NCBI RefSeq assembly: GCF_000209165.1
Contig: NC_009043.1
Location: forward strand, 1,612,001-1,676,000
Source: Scheffersomyces stipitis CBS 6054
Lineage: Eukaryota; Ascomycota; Pichiomycetes; Serinales; Debaryomycetaceae
Reading direction: 5' to 3'
Length of the DNA stretch: 64,000 nt
A model generated the notes under the pieces. The model was not told where the DNA came from, made no database searches, and saw only the letters and a program-made list of their open reading frames with translations. The position numbers and the translations under genes were made by a program. Positions 28,501 to 38,438 of this stretch are shown here, piece after piece. Every line of letters starts with the position of its first letter. The first letter of the stretch is position 1.

Positions 28501-29127
28501 CTAATTCTGAAGTGTATCCAAGAAGTTGGGATTGGTTGCTAGTTTCTGTTTAAATTTATCCCACCATGAGTCAAATGCTTTCATTGGAACCTTTCCCGCA
28601 TTGTCAATGAAACTACCCAAGTAGTTATATGCGTGTCCTACGATTTTATTTGCCAAAGCAGCTGTTGATTCTGGTTGCTGCAGACTCTCAGGAAGATGTG
28701 GCACCAAAGCTGATGAAGTCTTCATTTTTTCCTGAGCTATAAGCTGTTCTGCTTGAGCAGTTGTTTCGATTGAGATTCCAATATTAATAGTAGTAGTGTC
28801 ATTCACATCAGCAGTAGAATCTTCGATATTCATATCCATATCATCATTTTGGATCAGTTTCTGAGCTTTTGCATTTGTATTATTAAGTCTATATATAGCC
28901 AGTGGCTTTGCTGGGTTTAATCCTCCGAGTAGTTTATACTCCTGTGAGTCGGGCAACTGAAAATAAACCAATGCCGTGTAGTTTACATCTGTGAATGCTG
29001 AGTTGGGCAATAGAAAGATGGCTATAAACGAGAGCCCTGAGGCCTGTGGGATGCTAATTACGTATTTGTTGGCTTCGACCTGGTTTGCCAATTGAATGGG
29101 TCTTCCTGAACACACGGCTCCGAACAT
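28501..29127 (-). CDS. OPI10: Opi10, Hikeshi-family protein
   Basis: This 208-residue protein starts at the ATG at 29127 (MFGAVCSGRPIQLANQ), the conserved family start. An in-frame ATG at 29220 would add 31 non-conserved residues. The Hikeshi N-terminal domain is visible in SGLSFIAIFLLPNSAF, ALVYFQLP and YKLLGGLNPAKPLAIYRL. The C-terminal part (AHNYLGSF-like helix, FDSWWDKFKQKL) matches the Opi10 tail. Vertebrate Hikeshi imports Hsp70 into the nucleus during heat stress. Loss of S. cerevisiae OPI10 causes inositol overproduction. Convergent with the secreted-protein gene. Confidence 0.9.
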   Translation of the reverse strand: MFGAVCSGRPIQLANQVEANKYVISIPQASGLSFIAIFLLPNSAFTDVNYTALVYFQLPDSQEYKLLGGLNPAKPLAIYRLNNTNAKAQKLIQNDDMDMNIEDSTADVNDTTTINIGISIETTAQAEQLIAQEKMKTSSALVPHLPESLQQPESTAALANKIVGHAYNYLGSFIDNAGKVPMKAFDSWWDKFKQKLATNPNFLDTLQN

Positions 29128-29514
29128 AGTGACAGTATCTGAGCTCCAATGGGTTCTGCTGGTGGTAGAAATCGAGATTGTGTAGAAAAGAGAGTATCTC
29201 CAAACCGATTTAGACTTCATATACCTTCCCCATAGTTAATTGCAAGATGAGTGTTACCCGGCCGCTGAATCTGACCTCTGCATTTTTTCAGTGAAAATTT
29301 CACGAAATATTATGTTAAACATACGTTGTTCTTCTTCATGATTAGCCAGTAGATTCTGGATTACGATTCTACAATCATATCTACTAGATCTAGTGTAGAT
29401 TTTAGGAATATTGGAGACCCATTTCATGGGCCCTTCTGAGATTTTCCAAGTTTTTCACTTTTCAGTCCATGATTCAATCTCCATTCTTAAGATTTATTAT
29501 TACTCATTGTAATA
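29128..29514. other. Intergenic upstream of OPI10
   Basis: About 390 bp, AT-rich, probably the OPI10 promoter. The decayed gene fragment begins at 29515. Confidence 0.45.
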
Positions 29515-29850
29515 TTAATCTACAACAGCTAGTGGATTCTCTAAGATAATCAACGCACCAGTCATCAATTCCTTGTACAAAGGTTTGTGCATAGAGTCGA
29601 TGTCTGGCACGTTGCCAAACCATTTTGGATGGTCAAAGAAGATAGTCAATAAACGCTGGAGACAAGCTTTCTACACGTATTCTTTTTGTGTTTGCGTCTA
29701 GAATCCGTCTTTTCTCGAGTCCATGTCTTGATTATCGATACAACCGTCCTAGAGCAGCTACGTCGAACATATTTTCCATCTTTGAGCATATCTGAAGTCC
29801 TTCATTTTCGTGCAATAGATGAATATGGGAAAGATACTTCGTGACATTTC
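29515..29850 (-). pseudogene. Decayed coding fragment of unknown gene, between OPI10 and ATS1
   Basis: On the minus strand, two abutting frames read like one protein. From about 29850, a frame includes TKYLSHIHLLHENEGLQ, MFDVAALGRLYR, an in-frame TAA, then ESLSPAFIDYLL. At about 29640 a shift of frame gives DHPKWFGNVPDIDSMHKPLY and ILENPLAVVD with a TAA at 29517. TTG-rich leucine codons match native genes. There is no start codon, one internal stop and one frameshift, so this is a relic. The HENEGL...RLYR spacing loosely recalls cullin repeats, but I do not trust the match enough to name it. It lies just downstream of the ATS1 stop. Confidence 0.5.
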
Positions 29851-29861
29851 TCTATAAATAT

Positions 29862-30974
29862 CTATGTCTCTGTAGTACAACCAACTGTCTCCACCACGAG
29901 CCAGCTCGTAGCACATCCTCCCCAGATGGACCTGATTCTCGCTGTATTGTTGTACACAACATTCAAGTAGTCAAATGTCACATCTTCTGCCTCTTGCTTT
30001 TTCTGAACTCCACAATTGCCATGCTCTCCCCATCCCCACGAGTAGACCTTATTGTCATTGCCTAGTATGAGACCATGTTCACTTCCTACGGTGAATGCTT
30101 CGATAGAAATATCTGAATTCACAGGATACAATTGGCCATGGCTATTGTTTCCATAAGAACGTACTACGAGTTGGCCACTTTCTGAGGCTTTAACTAGCAA
30201 ATGCACAGATGACCACATGGTTCTTATCTGAACAAGAATTTCAGTCCCTGAATCCAAGGGAGTTTCTACCTGTAGTTTTCCAAACGTTTGTATACTATTT
30301 TTGCTTCCTATAGCTGTGAACTCTCTTCCAACATCGAAATATGAAGCATCTTTCGCTATTTCTCCGAATTCTAATCTTCTTGGTTTCCATATAACACCCT
30401 CAGGTTTCCCATTGACTACTTCTGTAGTTCCTAGTTGACCTTTTCTGGAATTTCCCCAGCCGATCCAACTATTCTCCAACTTGATCACTGTATGATTGAG
30501 CGACGATTTGACCTCTACCTTCGCAAGGTCTTCATCGGTAGGAATAGAAAACGATAATTTCGTTAGCTTTGAGCGCCGTAAAGCCTTTCCTAAGCCCAAT
30601 TCGCCCTTATTTCCCAATCCGCAGACGAATATCTCTCCTTTTCTGTTGATCAAAGTGGAGTTCTCCCAACCACATGCGATATTGACCCAGTCCGAACCAT
30701 CAATCTTGGTGAAAAAAGGAATACTATCAGACGGATCATGTCCACACTGTCCGTACACATTCTCTCCACAACTGTAGACATCCCCGTTTTGCAATAGCAC
30801 TAAAGTATGGTTTCCTCCACAGGAAATTTTGCTTGGTTTTATGGGTAGTATTGAAGTTTGAACTCCGTCAAGAACGAATACACACTCGACCAATGTATTC
30901 TGGTCCGTGTCATTGCCTGTGCCTAGTTGGTAACTCCCATTGGATCCACAAGCTAGAAGCTTATATTTGGCCAT
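29862..30974 (-). CDS. ATS1: Ats1/Kti13, RCC1-repeat partner of Kti11/Dph3
   Basis: This 370-residue beta-propeller protein starts at the ATG at 30974. RCC1-type blades are seen at KLLACGSNGSYQLGTG, KISCGGNHTLVLLQNGDVYSCGEN, GEIFVCGLGNKGELGLG and GWGNSRKGQLG. The C-terminal GSEHGLILGN..VYSWGWGEHGNCGVQK...WGGCATSWLVV is nearly the Ats1/Kti13 signature. In S. cerevisiae it pairs with Kti11/Dph3, and the pair supports Elongator tRNA modification and diphthamide synthesis on eEF2. It is divergent from the JLP1-type gene, with 917 bp between starts. Confidence 0.9.
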   Translation of the reverse strand: MAKYKLLACGSNGSYQLGTGNDTDQNTLVECVFVLDGVQTSILPIKPSKISCGGNHTLVLLQNGDVYSCGENVYGQCGHDPSDSIPFFTKIDGSDWVNIACGWENSTLINRKGEIFVCGLGNKGELGLGKALRRSKLTKLSFSIPTDEDLAKVEVKSSLNHTVIKLENSWIGWGNSRKGQLGTTEVVNGKPEGVIWKPRRLEFGEIAKDASYFDVGREFTAIGSKNSIQTFGKLQVETPLDSGTEILVQIRTMWSSVHLLVKASESGQLVVRSYGNNSHGQLYPVNSDISIEAFTVGSEHGLILGNDNKVYSWGWGEHGNCGVQKKQEAEDVTFDYLNVVYNNTARIRSIWGGCATSWLVVETVGCTTET

Positions 30975-31891
30975 TAGTATACTGAGCCATTAGTTTGGGT
31001 GCAAAAAAGTGTCGGATCTGAAATGTCAACGCATACAAGCAGACAGTAAACTCAGACATCTGGGTATAGACCCTACTGTGGAATTTTGGCACGCGACACG
31101 CGACATTTTCCTGGTTAAGGAGGCGCCGGAAAAACGGTAGCTTACATATTATTGCAAAAAGAACTGGAAACTCATAGCGTGCCGACTATGTTTGGTCATT
31201 TCTATTTCCAAGCAGGATTATTAATGAATGGCCACGAACTTGATGTCTCGAGACGACAATAACGCCAGGCTCCGTGACCGTCCACAATGTGAACTCCTAT
31301 TATAGCATCGACATTTTAGCCAGAAAAGGAAAATTGCTGTCATCAGATTGTCAGTTTTTGTCCCGTCTTTTCTAAAGACTCGCGACCTGCTAGTCCCGTC
31401 TAACTTTAGATTCTTCCACAATGGTCTATCTTATCCGACTCGCAAATGGAGCCAGTTATCGTCTGGCATCTATATTCAAACTGTGGCGTCCGTGCCGAAC
31501 CGAGCTATATGCCGGCGTGCTGCAACTTCTCTATTAAGATACTGTGGCTGCGAAACTTGATTGCACCATTATCGTCTGGAGAATAGCAATGGGGATAGGC
31601 GGCTGTTAACAGCGGCCAGGCTGGGGAAACTTTAGCAGAGATCTTATATATATCAATATCGGCCCATAAGTGGTACGACTCGGGTCGACCAGATCTTGCT
31701 CTAACTTCGTACTTATAAATTGCACATTTTCCGCGTCTTCAATTATTGATTTAGATCAGCTTTACAGACCTCCGGTTCTCAAAACTTGAACTCATATTCC
31801 AGAACTGTTCATTGATAGTTCAGTCTAATAGTTCATTGCAATATTTCTTCTTGCCTCCACTTGTCTATTCACGAATAGCTCTACATTCATA
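30975..31891. promoter_or_regulatory. ATS1 / JLP1-type intergenic region with Met31/32-type sites
   Basis: AAACTGTGGC at 31478-31487 and ACTGTGGC at 31541-31548 are on the plus strand, 405 and 344 bp before the dioxygenase ATG. A third ACTGTGG is at 31075-31081. A TATAAA at 31714-31719 lies 173 bp before the ATG. No CACGTG is present. Confidence 0.65.
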
Positions 31892-33043
31892 ATGGCTCCC
31901 GTTGCTGCTGCTACTAGATACGACCCCTCGCAGTTCAACCCTGAACATAATGCCACAACGGAATCTGGGTCTTATACCATCAGCAAGGACAATAGGGCTA
32001 TTGCCAAATTCCCTGATTTTGTTCCAACCTGGAACCCCAACCAGAAGTTCCCACCTTTGAAGTTCTTCAAACATACCGACAAAGGAACATTGGCTGATCC
32101 AGAATTAAGGAACTTGTTCCCAGCCAATGGTACCCATAAAGTCAAGAAGGTTACTCCCAAGCTTGGCTCCGAAGTCCATGGAATTCAGTTGTCTCAACTT
32201 GATGATAAGGGCAAAAACGACTTGGCTCTCTTTTTAGCCCAGAGAGGTGTTGCTATTTTCAGAGACCAAGACTTCAGCAGTTATGGTCCTGAATTTGCTG
32301 TAGAATACGGCAAGTACTTTGGTCCATTGCATGTTCATCCTACCTCGGGGTCTCCAGAAGGGTTTCCTCAGTTGCATATTACGTTCAGAGGCGCCTCTCA
32401 GAATGAATTGGACAGTGCCTTCGAGACTAGAACGAACAACATTGGCTGGCATTCTGACGTTTCATACGAGCTCAACCCTCCTCAAATAACATTTTTCAGC
32501 GTTCTTGAGGGACCTGAATCTGGGGGTGATACCATTTTCGCCGACACTCAAGAAGCGTATAAGAGATTGAGCCCAACCATGCAAAAGATGTTGGAAGGTT
32601 TACACGTTTTGCATACTTCTGAAGATCAAGCCCATATCAACCAGGCTGCAGGTGGAATCTGTAGAAGAGCTCCTGTTTCTAACATACACCCTCTTGTAAG
32701 ACAACACCCGGTGACAAAAGAAAAATTCTTGTTTTTGAATAGGGAGTTCGGTAGAAGAATTGTAGAGTTGAAAGAGGAAGAATCAGAGAATTTGCTTGAA
32801 TTCTTGTTCAACCATGTTGAGCTGGCTCACGACTTGCAACTCAGAGCCAACTGGGAACCTAACACGGTGGTTTTATGGGACAACAGAAGAACTGTCCACT
32901 CAGCCATTATCGATTGGGATACTCCAGTGTTAAGACACGCATTTAGAATCAGTCCCCAAGGAGAAAGGCCCGTGGAAGACTTGAAGGATTTGAATAATGA
33001 GAGTTATTTAAAAGAAAAGTACTCCGTTATTAAGAGAGGTTAA
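31892..33043 (+). CDS. JLP1: Fe(II)/2-oxoglutarate sulfonate dioxygenase, Jlp1/TauD family
   Basis: This 383-residue enzyme starts at the ATG at 31892. The TauD fold shows the metal-binding HxD at H187/D189 (NIGWHSDVSY), the distal H336 (RRTVHSAI) and the 2-oxoglutarate/substrate arginines R348 and R352 (LRHAFRIS). Jlp1 in S. cerevisiae oxidises aliphatic sulfonates such as taurine or isethionate, releasing sulfite as a sulfur source, and is induced by sulfur limitation. The Met31/32-type sites upstream fit that regulation. Fungal genomes carry related TauD-family enzymes for other sulfonates or sulfate esters, so the exact substrate is uncertain. No targeting signal is seen, so the enzyme is probably cytosolic. 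Confidence 0.85.
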   Translation: MAPVAAATRYDPSQFNPEHNATTESGSYTISKDNRAIAKFPDFVPTWNPNQKFPPLKFFKHTDKGTLADPELRNLFPANGTHKVKKVTPKLGSEVHGIQLSQLDDKGKNDLALFLAQRGVAIFRDQDFSSYGPEFAVEYGKYFGPLHVHPTSGSPEGFPQLHITFRGASQNELDSAFETRTNNIGWHSDVSYELNPPQITFFSVLEGPESGGDTIFADTQEAYKRLSPTMQKMLEGLHVLHTSEDQAHINQAAGGICRRAPVSNIHPLVRQHPVTKEKFLFLNREFGRRIVELKEEESENLLEFLFNHVELAHDLQLRANWEPNTVVLWDNRRTVHSAIIDWDTPVLRHAFRISPQGERPVEDLKDLNNESYLKEKYSVIKRG

Positions 33044-33540
33044 AAGTATTGTTATTTTAATGTTAATGTTAGTCCATGTTGTAATTGTAGTTGTGCAGTA
33101 AGTAAGATAATGATACCCAATTGGGGTATTTATCAGAGCAAGTTAGAGTTCACAAACGGAAGTATATGTATGTGAAGTTTACAAAAAGTACATAAACAAA
33201 TTGATTTGAAAAGTCGTCAAGTTTCTAAAATGAATTGTAAGTTCAATATAGTTAAGATCTCTCAGTATTTTCAAAGGTTTTCCTCCCTTCATTTAGATTT
33301 TTAGGGAAGTCAAACGATTGCAAAATCCAGAGGTTAGTTCCGGAGCCACAGACACGAACTTAGCCGTGCGTGCAGGCGAGGAAAAGACGCGACTCAAAGT
33401 GCGCTCCATAGTTAAGCAGAGTGAAAAAGTTGTTCCGATCTGATGAGAAGACCCGATTTCATTCACTACATTCAGCACAGAAGATTTCAGAAAGGCAGAA
33501 GTTAGCTTGTTGAAAAATCGTCTGCTTCATTAATAGTCAC
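33044..33540. other. Intergenic between JLP1-type gene and FUN30
   Basis: About 500 bp forms the JLP1-type 3' region and FUN30 promoter. I see no gene. Confidence 0.45.
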
Positions 33541-36500
33541 ATGAGCTGGTACAAGAAAGATCGGCCTGGAATCAGGCCCGAGACCGAGAAAACTCCCAAA
33601 AAGGAAAATTATGTCCAAGTTCCACTGTCTTCGCCGATTCAGATCAAGTCGTCACCACAACAGCCTTCACTTCTACCACCATCTCTTAATAGCAAATATC
33701 TGTTAAGCGAAAAAGAACGCCAGCTAGAAACTAAGAGACAGGCTATCAGACAGCACAAAGATTTTTCTGTCGTTCGCAAACGTTTCTACTATCTCAAAGA
33801 GAGTGATATTTTCAAAGGCTTTGTCAAGGGCAAGGGAAATCTCCGTGAAATCACCCAATGGCTTACTGACAATTACAACAAAGCCGAAATCCTAGGAAAG
33901 GAAGAAGAGGAACGTAGACGGCAGCGCGATGAAGCGGAAAGAGTGAAACAGAAACAGTTAGAAGACCGTATGAAGCATGAATATGAGAAACGCGAAGAGC
34001 GTATTAGACTCCAGCAACAAATGAAAACCGACACCGATAGCCGCGTAGTTGATTTACAAGACGGCACACACAAAAACAGCTTCAGAGATTCAAATGGAAA
34101 TGTTCGTAGTGTCAAAGTTGGAATCTCAGATGATGATGACGACGTCGAAGAAGTTGATGATGTAGACGACGAAGACGAAGACGATGACGAAGATTCTTTG
34201 CCCATAAAAATGCGTGGAAGAGTCGGAATAAAGCGGGAGGACCGATCTCCTACAAAGGATGCGATTCGTCACACATTCAGCTCCCAGGAACACAGCACCA
34301 AAGTTGTCAGCAGTAAACCCAGGGTTTCCATCTTGGATAAATACAAGTTCAAGTCCAAGAGCCAGCCTACACTCGACCACTTCAGAGGAGCCCTGGATCT
34401 CCAGCCCAAGAGACGTAAACTTGTCAGAGCCTCAGCTTTGGAAGACGATTCTGCCTCTTCTTCAGCCACAGGCTCACCAATGTCTGCTCCAAACTCGCTA
34501 GCTGCGTCGTTTGCCTATCAGTCAGACAGCGTACCCAAAATGAAAAAGACAATACTAGCAGACAATGACGATGATTTGAGCGATATGATTGTAGCAGACG
34601 ATGACTTGGAGCGTTTAGAAGAAAAGATCAAACAGAACATCAAAGCCAAGCGAGCTCAGAAGAACGAAATCGTCACTGTCAGTGACGACGAACTTGAAGA
34701 AGATGATATCAGTGACGACATGTCAGAAGAAGACGACGAAAACAACTACCAAACTGGTATTACTTCTATTGATAACCAGATCTTGGAGTTCTTGAATGAT
34801 GCACCTGTGGACGATTTGATTGAAATCTGTACTCTCGAGCCGGAAGTTGCAAAGTTCGTCATCCTGCAAAGACCATTCAACACGATATACGATGTTTCTG
34901 AAAATAATTTTGAACCAGAAGACGAAGCTAAGGCTAAGAACAGCAGCAGAAGAAGAAAGACTCTAGGCTTGAGAATCATAGAAAGCACCGAGTTTTCCTT
35001 AAAGGGCTACAAGGCTGTAGATTCGCTCATCAAAACCTGTTCCAAGTACGGTACTTCAATCTCTAACCAAATTAATACTTGGGGTGTTACTACTACCGGA
35101 CAGGGTGAGTTATCTGTTACTGATATAGACCCTGCTGATGATGAGGTGAAGGAAATTATAGATTTAGACGAAGAGAACGATGACGACGAAGAAGAGGTAG
35201 TTGTGACCCATTACAAGAAGAAGGGATTGAGATACATCAAGCACAAGCCAGCATTGTTGGCCGACGAAATTACGTTGAACAATTACCAACAAGTGGGCAT
35301 CAATTGGCTCAATTTATTATACCAAAACAGGTTGTCTTGTATATTGGCAGATGAGATGGGTTTGGGTAAAACATGCCAGGTTATTGCCTTTATGGCTCAT
35401 TTAAAGCAGACCGAAGAAAAGAAGGGTCCTCATTTGGTTGTCGTTCCAGCTTCTACGCTTGAGAACTGGTTAAGAGAATTCAATAAGTTCTGTCCCGACT
35501 TGAAGGTACAAGCTTACTATGGTACAGTCAAGGAACGTGAAGATTTAAGATACGAACTTAGAGAAATCGACTTTGACGTCTTGGTGACTACATATACGTT
35601 AGCAGCCGGTTCTCCGTTGGATTTCAAATTCTTGAGGAGTCAGAATTTCAACATCATTGTATACGATGAAGGTCACTTCTTGAAGAATTCAGGAACTGAA
35701 AGGTACAACAGATTGATGAAATTGCAAGCCAAGTTCAGATTGTTATTGACTGGTACACCCTTGCAGAATAACTTGAAGGAGTTGGTCTCCTTGTTGTCTT
35801 TCATGTTGCCAAAATTGTTCAACGAAAAGAAAGAAGACTTACAAGGTTTGTTCAACCAGAAGATGGGTAAAGTTACTTCGTCATCAAAGTCAGACAACTA
35901 CAATCCCTTACTCTCGATTCAAGCCATCAGAAAGGCAAAGACAATGATGACTCCGTTTGTCTTAAGACGTAGAAAGGACCAGGTTCTTCAACACTTGCCA
36001 GCCAAGTGCCATGAGATAGTGAAGTGTGACTTGTCCAAGGACCAAAGAAGTATTTACGATGAACTTTACAATAAAGCTAAGTCCACCAGATCAGAAAGGG
36101 AGAGAAGAAAACTTCTTAGTTCCAAGGAGCAGGTAGAATTAAACAAGAAGCAACCGATTGAGTCTTCTTCCAACGTATTGATGGCATTAAGAAAGGCTTC
36201 TTTGCATCCTCTTTTGTTCAGAATCCAGTATACTGACGAGAAACTAGCCAAAATGGCCAAGGCTATCATGAATGAGCCAGAATACGTGGAAGCCAATCAA
36301 ACATATATCTTCGAGGATATGCAAGTCATGTCAGACTATGAACTCAACAATCTTTGTGCTAAATTCCCTAAGACTATGTCCCCCTATAAATTGAACGAAG
36401 ACGCCTTTCTCAATAGTGGAAAAGTATTGGAATTGCAAAAGACATTGAAGCTAATCATCGAGGGCCGGCAAGAAAAGGTCTTAATTTTCTCTTTATTCAC

Positions 36501-36939
36501 CCAGGTGTTGGACATATTGGAAAGAGTCTTGACTCAGTTCAAATACAAGTTCGTTAGATTGGACGGAGCCACTTCTGTCGAATCAAGACAGGATATTATT
36601 GACGAATTCTATGACGATGAAACAATTCCAATTTTCCTTTTATCTACCAAGGCCGGTGGATTTGGGATTAACTTGATCGCCGCCAACAATGTCATTATTT
36701 TCGATCAGTCATTCAACCCTCACGATGACAAGCAAGCCGAGGATCGTTGCCATAGAGTGGGCCAAAAGAAGGAGGTCACAGTGTACAAGCTCATTGTCAA
36801 CGATACAGTCGAGGAAAATATGTTGAAGTTGGCCGAGAACAAGTTGCAGCTTGACCAAACCATTAGTGCCGAAGGGGCCGAAGAGGCTAAGTTCGAGGAG
36901 AAGGCAGCCTCTTTGTTTGAAAAGTTGCTCTTTGAATAG
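33541..36939 (+). CDS. FUN30: Fun30, SNF2-family chromatin remodeller
   Basis: This 1,132-residue protein starts at the ATG at 33541 and is almost the same length as S. cerevisiae Fun30 (1,131). Highly charged, acidic N-terminal stretches surround a CUE-like helical segment near residues 405-445. The SNF2 ATPase has Walker A D604-EMGLGKT-T611, the DEGH box at 709-712 (Fun30-type rather than DEAH), TGTPLQNNLKELVSLLSFMLP, and a helicase C half (LIFSLFTQVLDILERVL, LLSTKAGGFGINL, DRCHRVGQKKEVTVYKL). Fun30 slides nucleosomes, promotes long-range DNA-end resection and maintains silent chromatin in the nucleus. Confidence 0.95.
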   Translation: MSWYKKDRPGIRPETEKTPKKENYVQVPLSSPIQIKSSPQQPSLLPPSLNSKYLLSEKERQLETKRQAIRQHKDFSVVRKRFYYLKESDIFKGFVKGKGNLREITQWLTDNYNKAEILGKEEEERRRQRDEAERVKQKQLEDRMKHEYEKREERIRLQQQMKTDTDSRVVDLQDGTHKNSFRDSNGNVRSVKVGISDDDDDVEEVDDVDDEDEDDDEDSLPIKMRGRVGIKREDRSPTKDAIRHTFSSQEHSTKVVSSKPRVSILDKYKFKSKSQPTLDHFRGALDLQPKRRKLVRASALEDDSASSSATGSPMSAPNSLAASFAYQSDSVPKMKKTILADNDDDLSDMIVADDDLERLEEKIKQNIKAKRAQKNEIVTVSDDELEEDDISDDMSEEDDENNYQTGITSIDNQILEFLNDAPVDDLIEICTLEPEVAKFVILQRPFNTIYDVSENNFEPEDEAKAKNSSRRRKTLGLRIIESTEFSLKGYKAVDSLIKTCSKYGTSISNQINTWGVTTTGQGELSVTDIDPADDEVKEIIDLDEENDDDEEEVVVTHYKKKGLRYIKHKPALLADEITLNNYQQVGINWLNLLYQNRLSCILADEMGLGKTCQVIAFMAHLKQTEEKKGPHLVVVPASTLENWLREFNKFCPDLKVQAYYGTVKEREDLRYELREIDFDVLVTTYTLAAGSPLDFKFLRSQNFNIIVYDEGHFLKNSGTERYNRLMKLQAKFRLLLTGTPLQNNLKELVSLLSFMLPKLFNEKKEDLQGLFNQKMGKVTSSSKSDNYNPLLSIQAIRKAKTMMTPFVLRRRKDQVLQHLPAKCHEIVKCDLSKDQRSIYDELYNKAKSTRSERERRKLLSSKEQVELNKKQPIESSSNVLMALRKASLHPLLFRIQYTDEKLAKMAKAIMNEPEYVEANQTYIFEDMQVMSDYELNNLCAKFPKTMSPYKLNEDAFLNSGKVLELQKTLKLIIEGRQEKVLIFSLFTQVLDILERVLTQFKYKFVRLDGATSVESRQDIIDEFYDDETIPIFLLSTKAGGFGINLIAANNVIIFDQSFNPHDDKQAEDRCHRVGQKKEVTVYKLIVNDTVEENMLKLAENKLQLDQTISAEGAEEAKFEEKAASLFEKLLFE

Positions 36940-37262
36940 GGAGGCCTTTTTACAGAAACAGTAGCAGAAGAAACCAACAGATTATGGTATTTATAAATTA
37001 CTTAATGTAATATGCATAAATAATGGTAGTCACTAGGATGATATATTTCGTAGATCCACATATATATATAAATAGAATAGTATACTATCGTACAAGGCAT
37101 TTGGAGAAGGTGTCTATACAATTTTGGCTCGAAGTGTTGCAGCCATTCAGGGCACATTCCGTCACGTGCACGGTTCCGGATTTTTCCTCATCAACATCCA
37201 GGACCTGGCTTTATAATCCCGAGACATCTTCTCTTCAGCAAAGTTCATTCTAGAAACCAACC
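36940..37262. promoter_or_regulatory. FUN30-NFU1 intergenic with CACGTG
   Basis: GTCACGTGCACGG centres on CACGTG at 37163-37168, 95 bp before the NFU1 ATG. TTTATAA occurs at 37210-37216. These are likely NFU1 promoter elements. Confidence 0.55.
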
Positions 37263-38027
37263 ATGTTTGCAGTTAGAAAATCTTTGGTAGGCAGAGTATT
37301 CAGCAGACCCACTGTGGCTACACAAAGGTTGGGTTTGTTTTTGAATTCTGCCCGAAACTTGTTTATTCAGACTGTAGAAACTCCCAATGAACTGGCTTTG
37401 AAGTTCTTACCTTCGATTAAACTCTTGGAAGAAAACGAGACGATCGAGTTTCTTAGTGGGCGTGAAGCGGCCAGATCACCTCTAGCTGTGAAGCTCTTCA
37501 GTATTGACGGCATCAAGTCGATCATGTTCGGCTCTAACTTCATAACTATCGAAAAGAACAGTAACGATTTGCACTGGTCACTTTTGAAACCAGAGATCTT
37601 CTCCATTTTGACAGAGTATTTAACTAATGGAACACCGATTCTTATAGATGGCGAGTCACTTTCTAAAGACATGGAAATCAACGATGACGATGACGAAGTA
37701 GTATCAATTATCAAGGAGTTGATTTTCACCAGAATTAGACCAGCCATCCAGGACGATGGAGGTGATATTGAGTTTGTCAGCTTCCGAGAAGAAGACGGTA
37801 CGGTATTCTTGAGATTGAAAGGAGCCTGTAGATCGTGCGATTCCAGTTCAGTAACCTTGAAAAACGGAATCGAGTCCATGTTGAAGTACTATATTGAAGA
37901 AGTTAAAGCCGTAGAGCAAGTAGATGAAGAAGACCCAGAAGTAGTAGTAGCTGGTTCTCCAGAGGAGGTCAAGTTCGAGGCTGCAGCCATCACACCAAGA
38001 GCCAGAGATGAGCCTCCTAATTTGTAA
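37263..38027 (+). CDS. NFU1: Nfu1, mitochondrial iron-sulfur cluster transfer protein
   Basis: This 254-residue protein starts at the ATG at 37263. An Arg/Ser-rich mitochondrial presequence (MFAVRKSLVGRVFSR...) leads to the Nfu N domain (ETPNE-x-ALKFLPS, then IMFGSNFITI) and the NifU C-terminal domain (RIRPAIQDDGGDIEF). The cluster-binding CxxC lies at C189/C192 (GACRSCDSSSVTLK). Nfu1 passes 4Fe-4S clusters to matrix clients such as lipoate synthase. Codon 44, at 37392, is CTG in TPNE-x-ALKF. Homologues have Asn, Asp or Ser there, so this codon argues for CUG read as Ser. The C-terminal tail is acidic and variable. Confidence 0.95.
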   Translation: MFAVRKSLVGRVFSRPTVATQRLGLFLNSARNLFIQTVETPNELALKFLPSIKLLEENETIEFLSGREAARSPLAVKLFSIDGIKSIMFGSNFITIEKNSNDLHWSLLKPEIFSILTEYLTNGTPILIDGESLSKDMEINDDDDEVVSIIKELIFTRIRPAIQDDGGDIEFVSFREEDGTVFLRLKGACRSCDSSSVTLKNGIESMLKYYIEEVKAVEQVDEEDPEVVVAGSPEEVKFEAAAITPRARDEPPNL

Positions 38028-38438
38028 ATAGCATATACATTTATAGAGGGACCAGGACGGCTCCTTCCGGACATAGGACAGGAAAACGTATGAAAGGAAC
38101 AAAAGGAAAAAATACATTGAATTTTGTAATCAAGTGTTCATTTTGAAGTAGATTCTTATTTGATAATATTCATTGAAATACCACCATGATGTTGAATTTT
38201 GTAGAGTAGTATTCCCTTATTCTTTTAATACTTTTCTTCGTAATCAGTTCATTCTTCAGTAACTTCTGCCTCTATGCCTATATTCTACATCCTGTTGCAA
38301 CCATAATGGGTGCGAAAATTTTAAAAAAACTCAACAAAATTTGCTCTATTAACACATTTAATATATACAAGAAGTGTCATTCAATCGTCTAGAATAAAGA
38401 AAAGAGTGTAAGCTAGTAGCGGCGCTGAAGAATCGATC
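38028..38438. other. Convergent intergenic NFU1 / RRM protein
   Basis: About 410 bp between two stop codons, with AT-rich 3' regions. I see no gene. Confidence 0.45.

Noticed and set aside
29128..29220. 31-codon N-terminal extension of Opi10 from an ATG at 29220
   Set aside because: Hikeshi-family proteins begin at MFG, and the extension has no similarity or targeting features. It could still be an alternative start.
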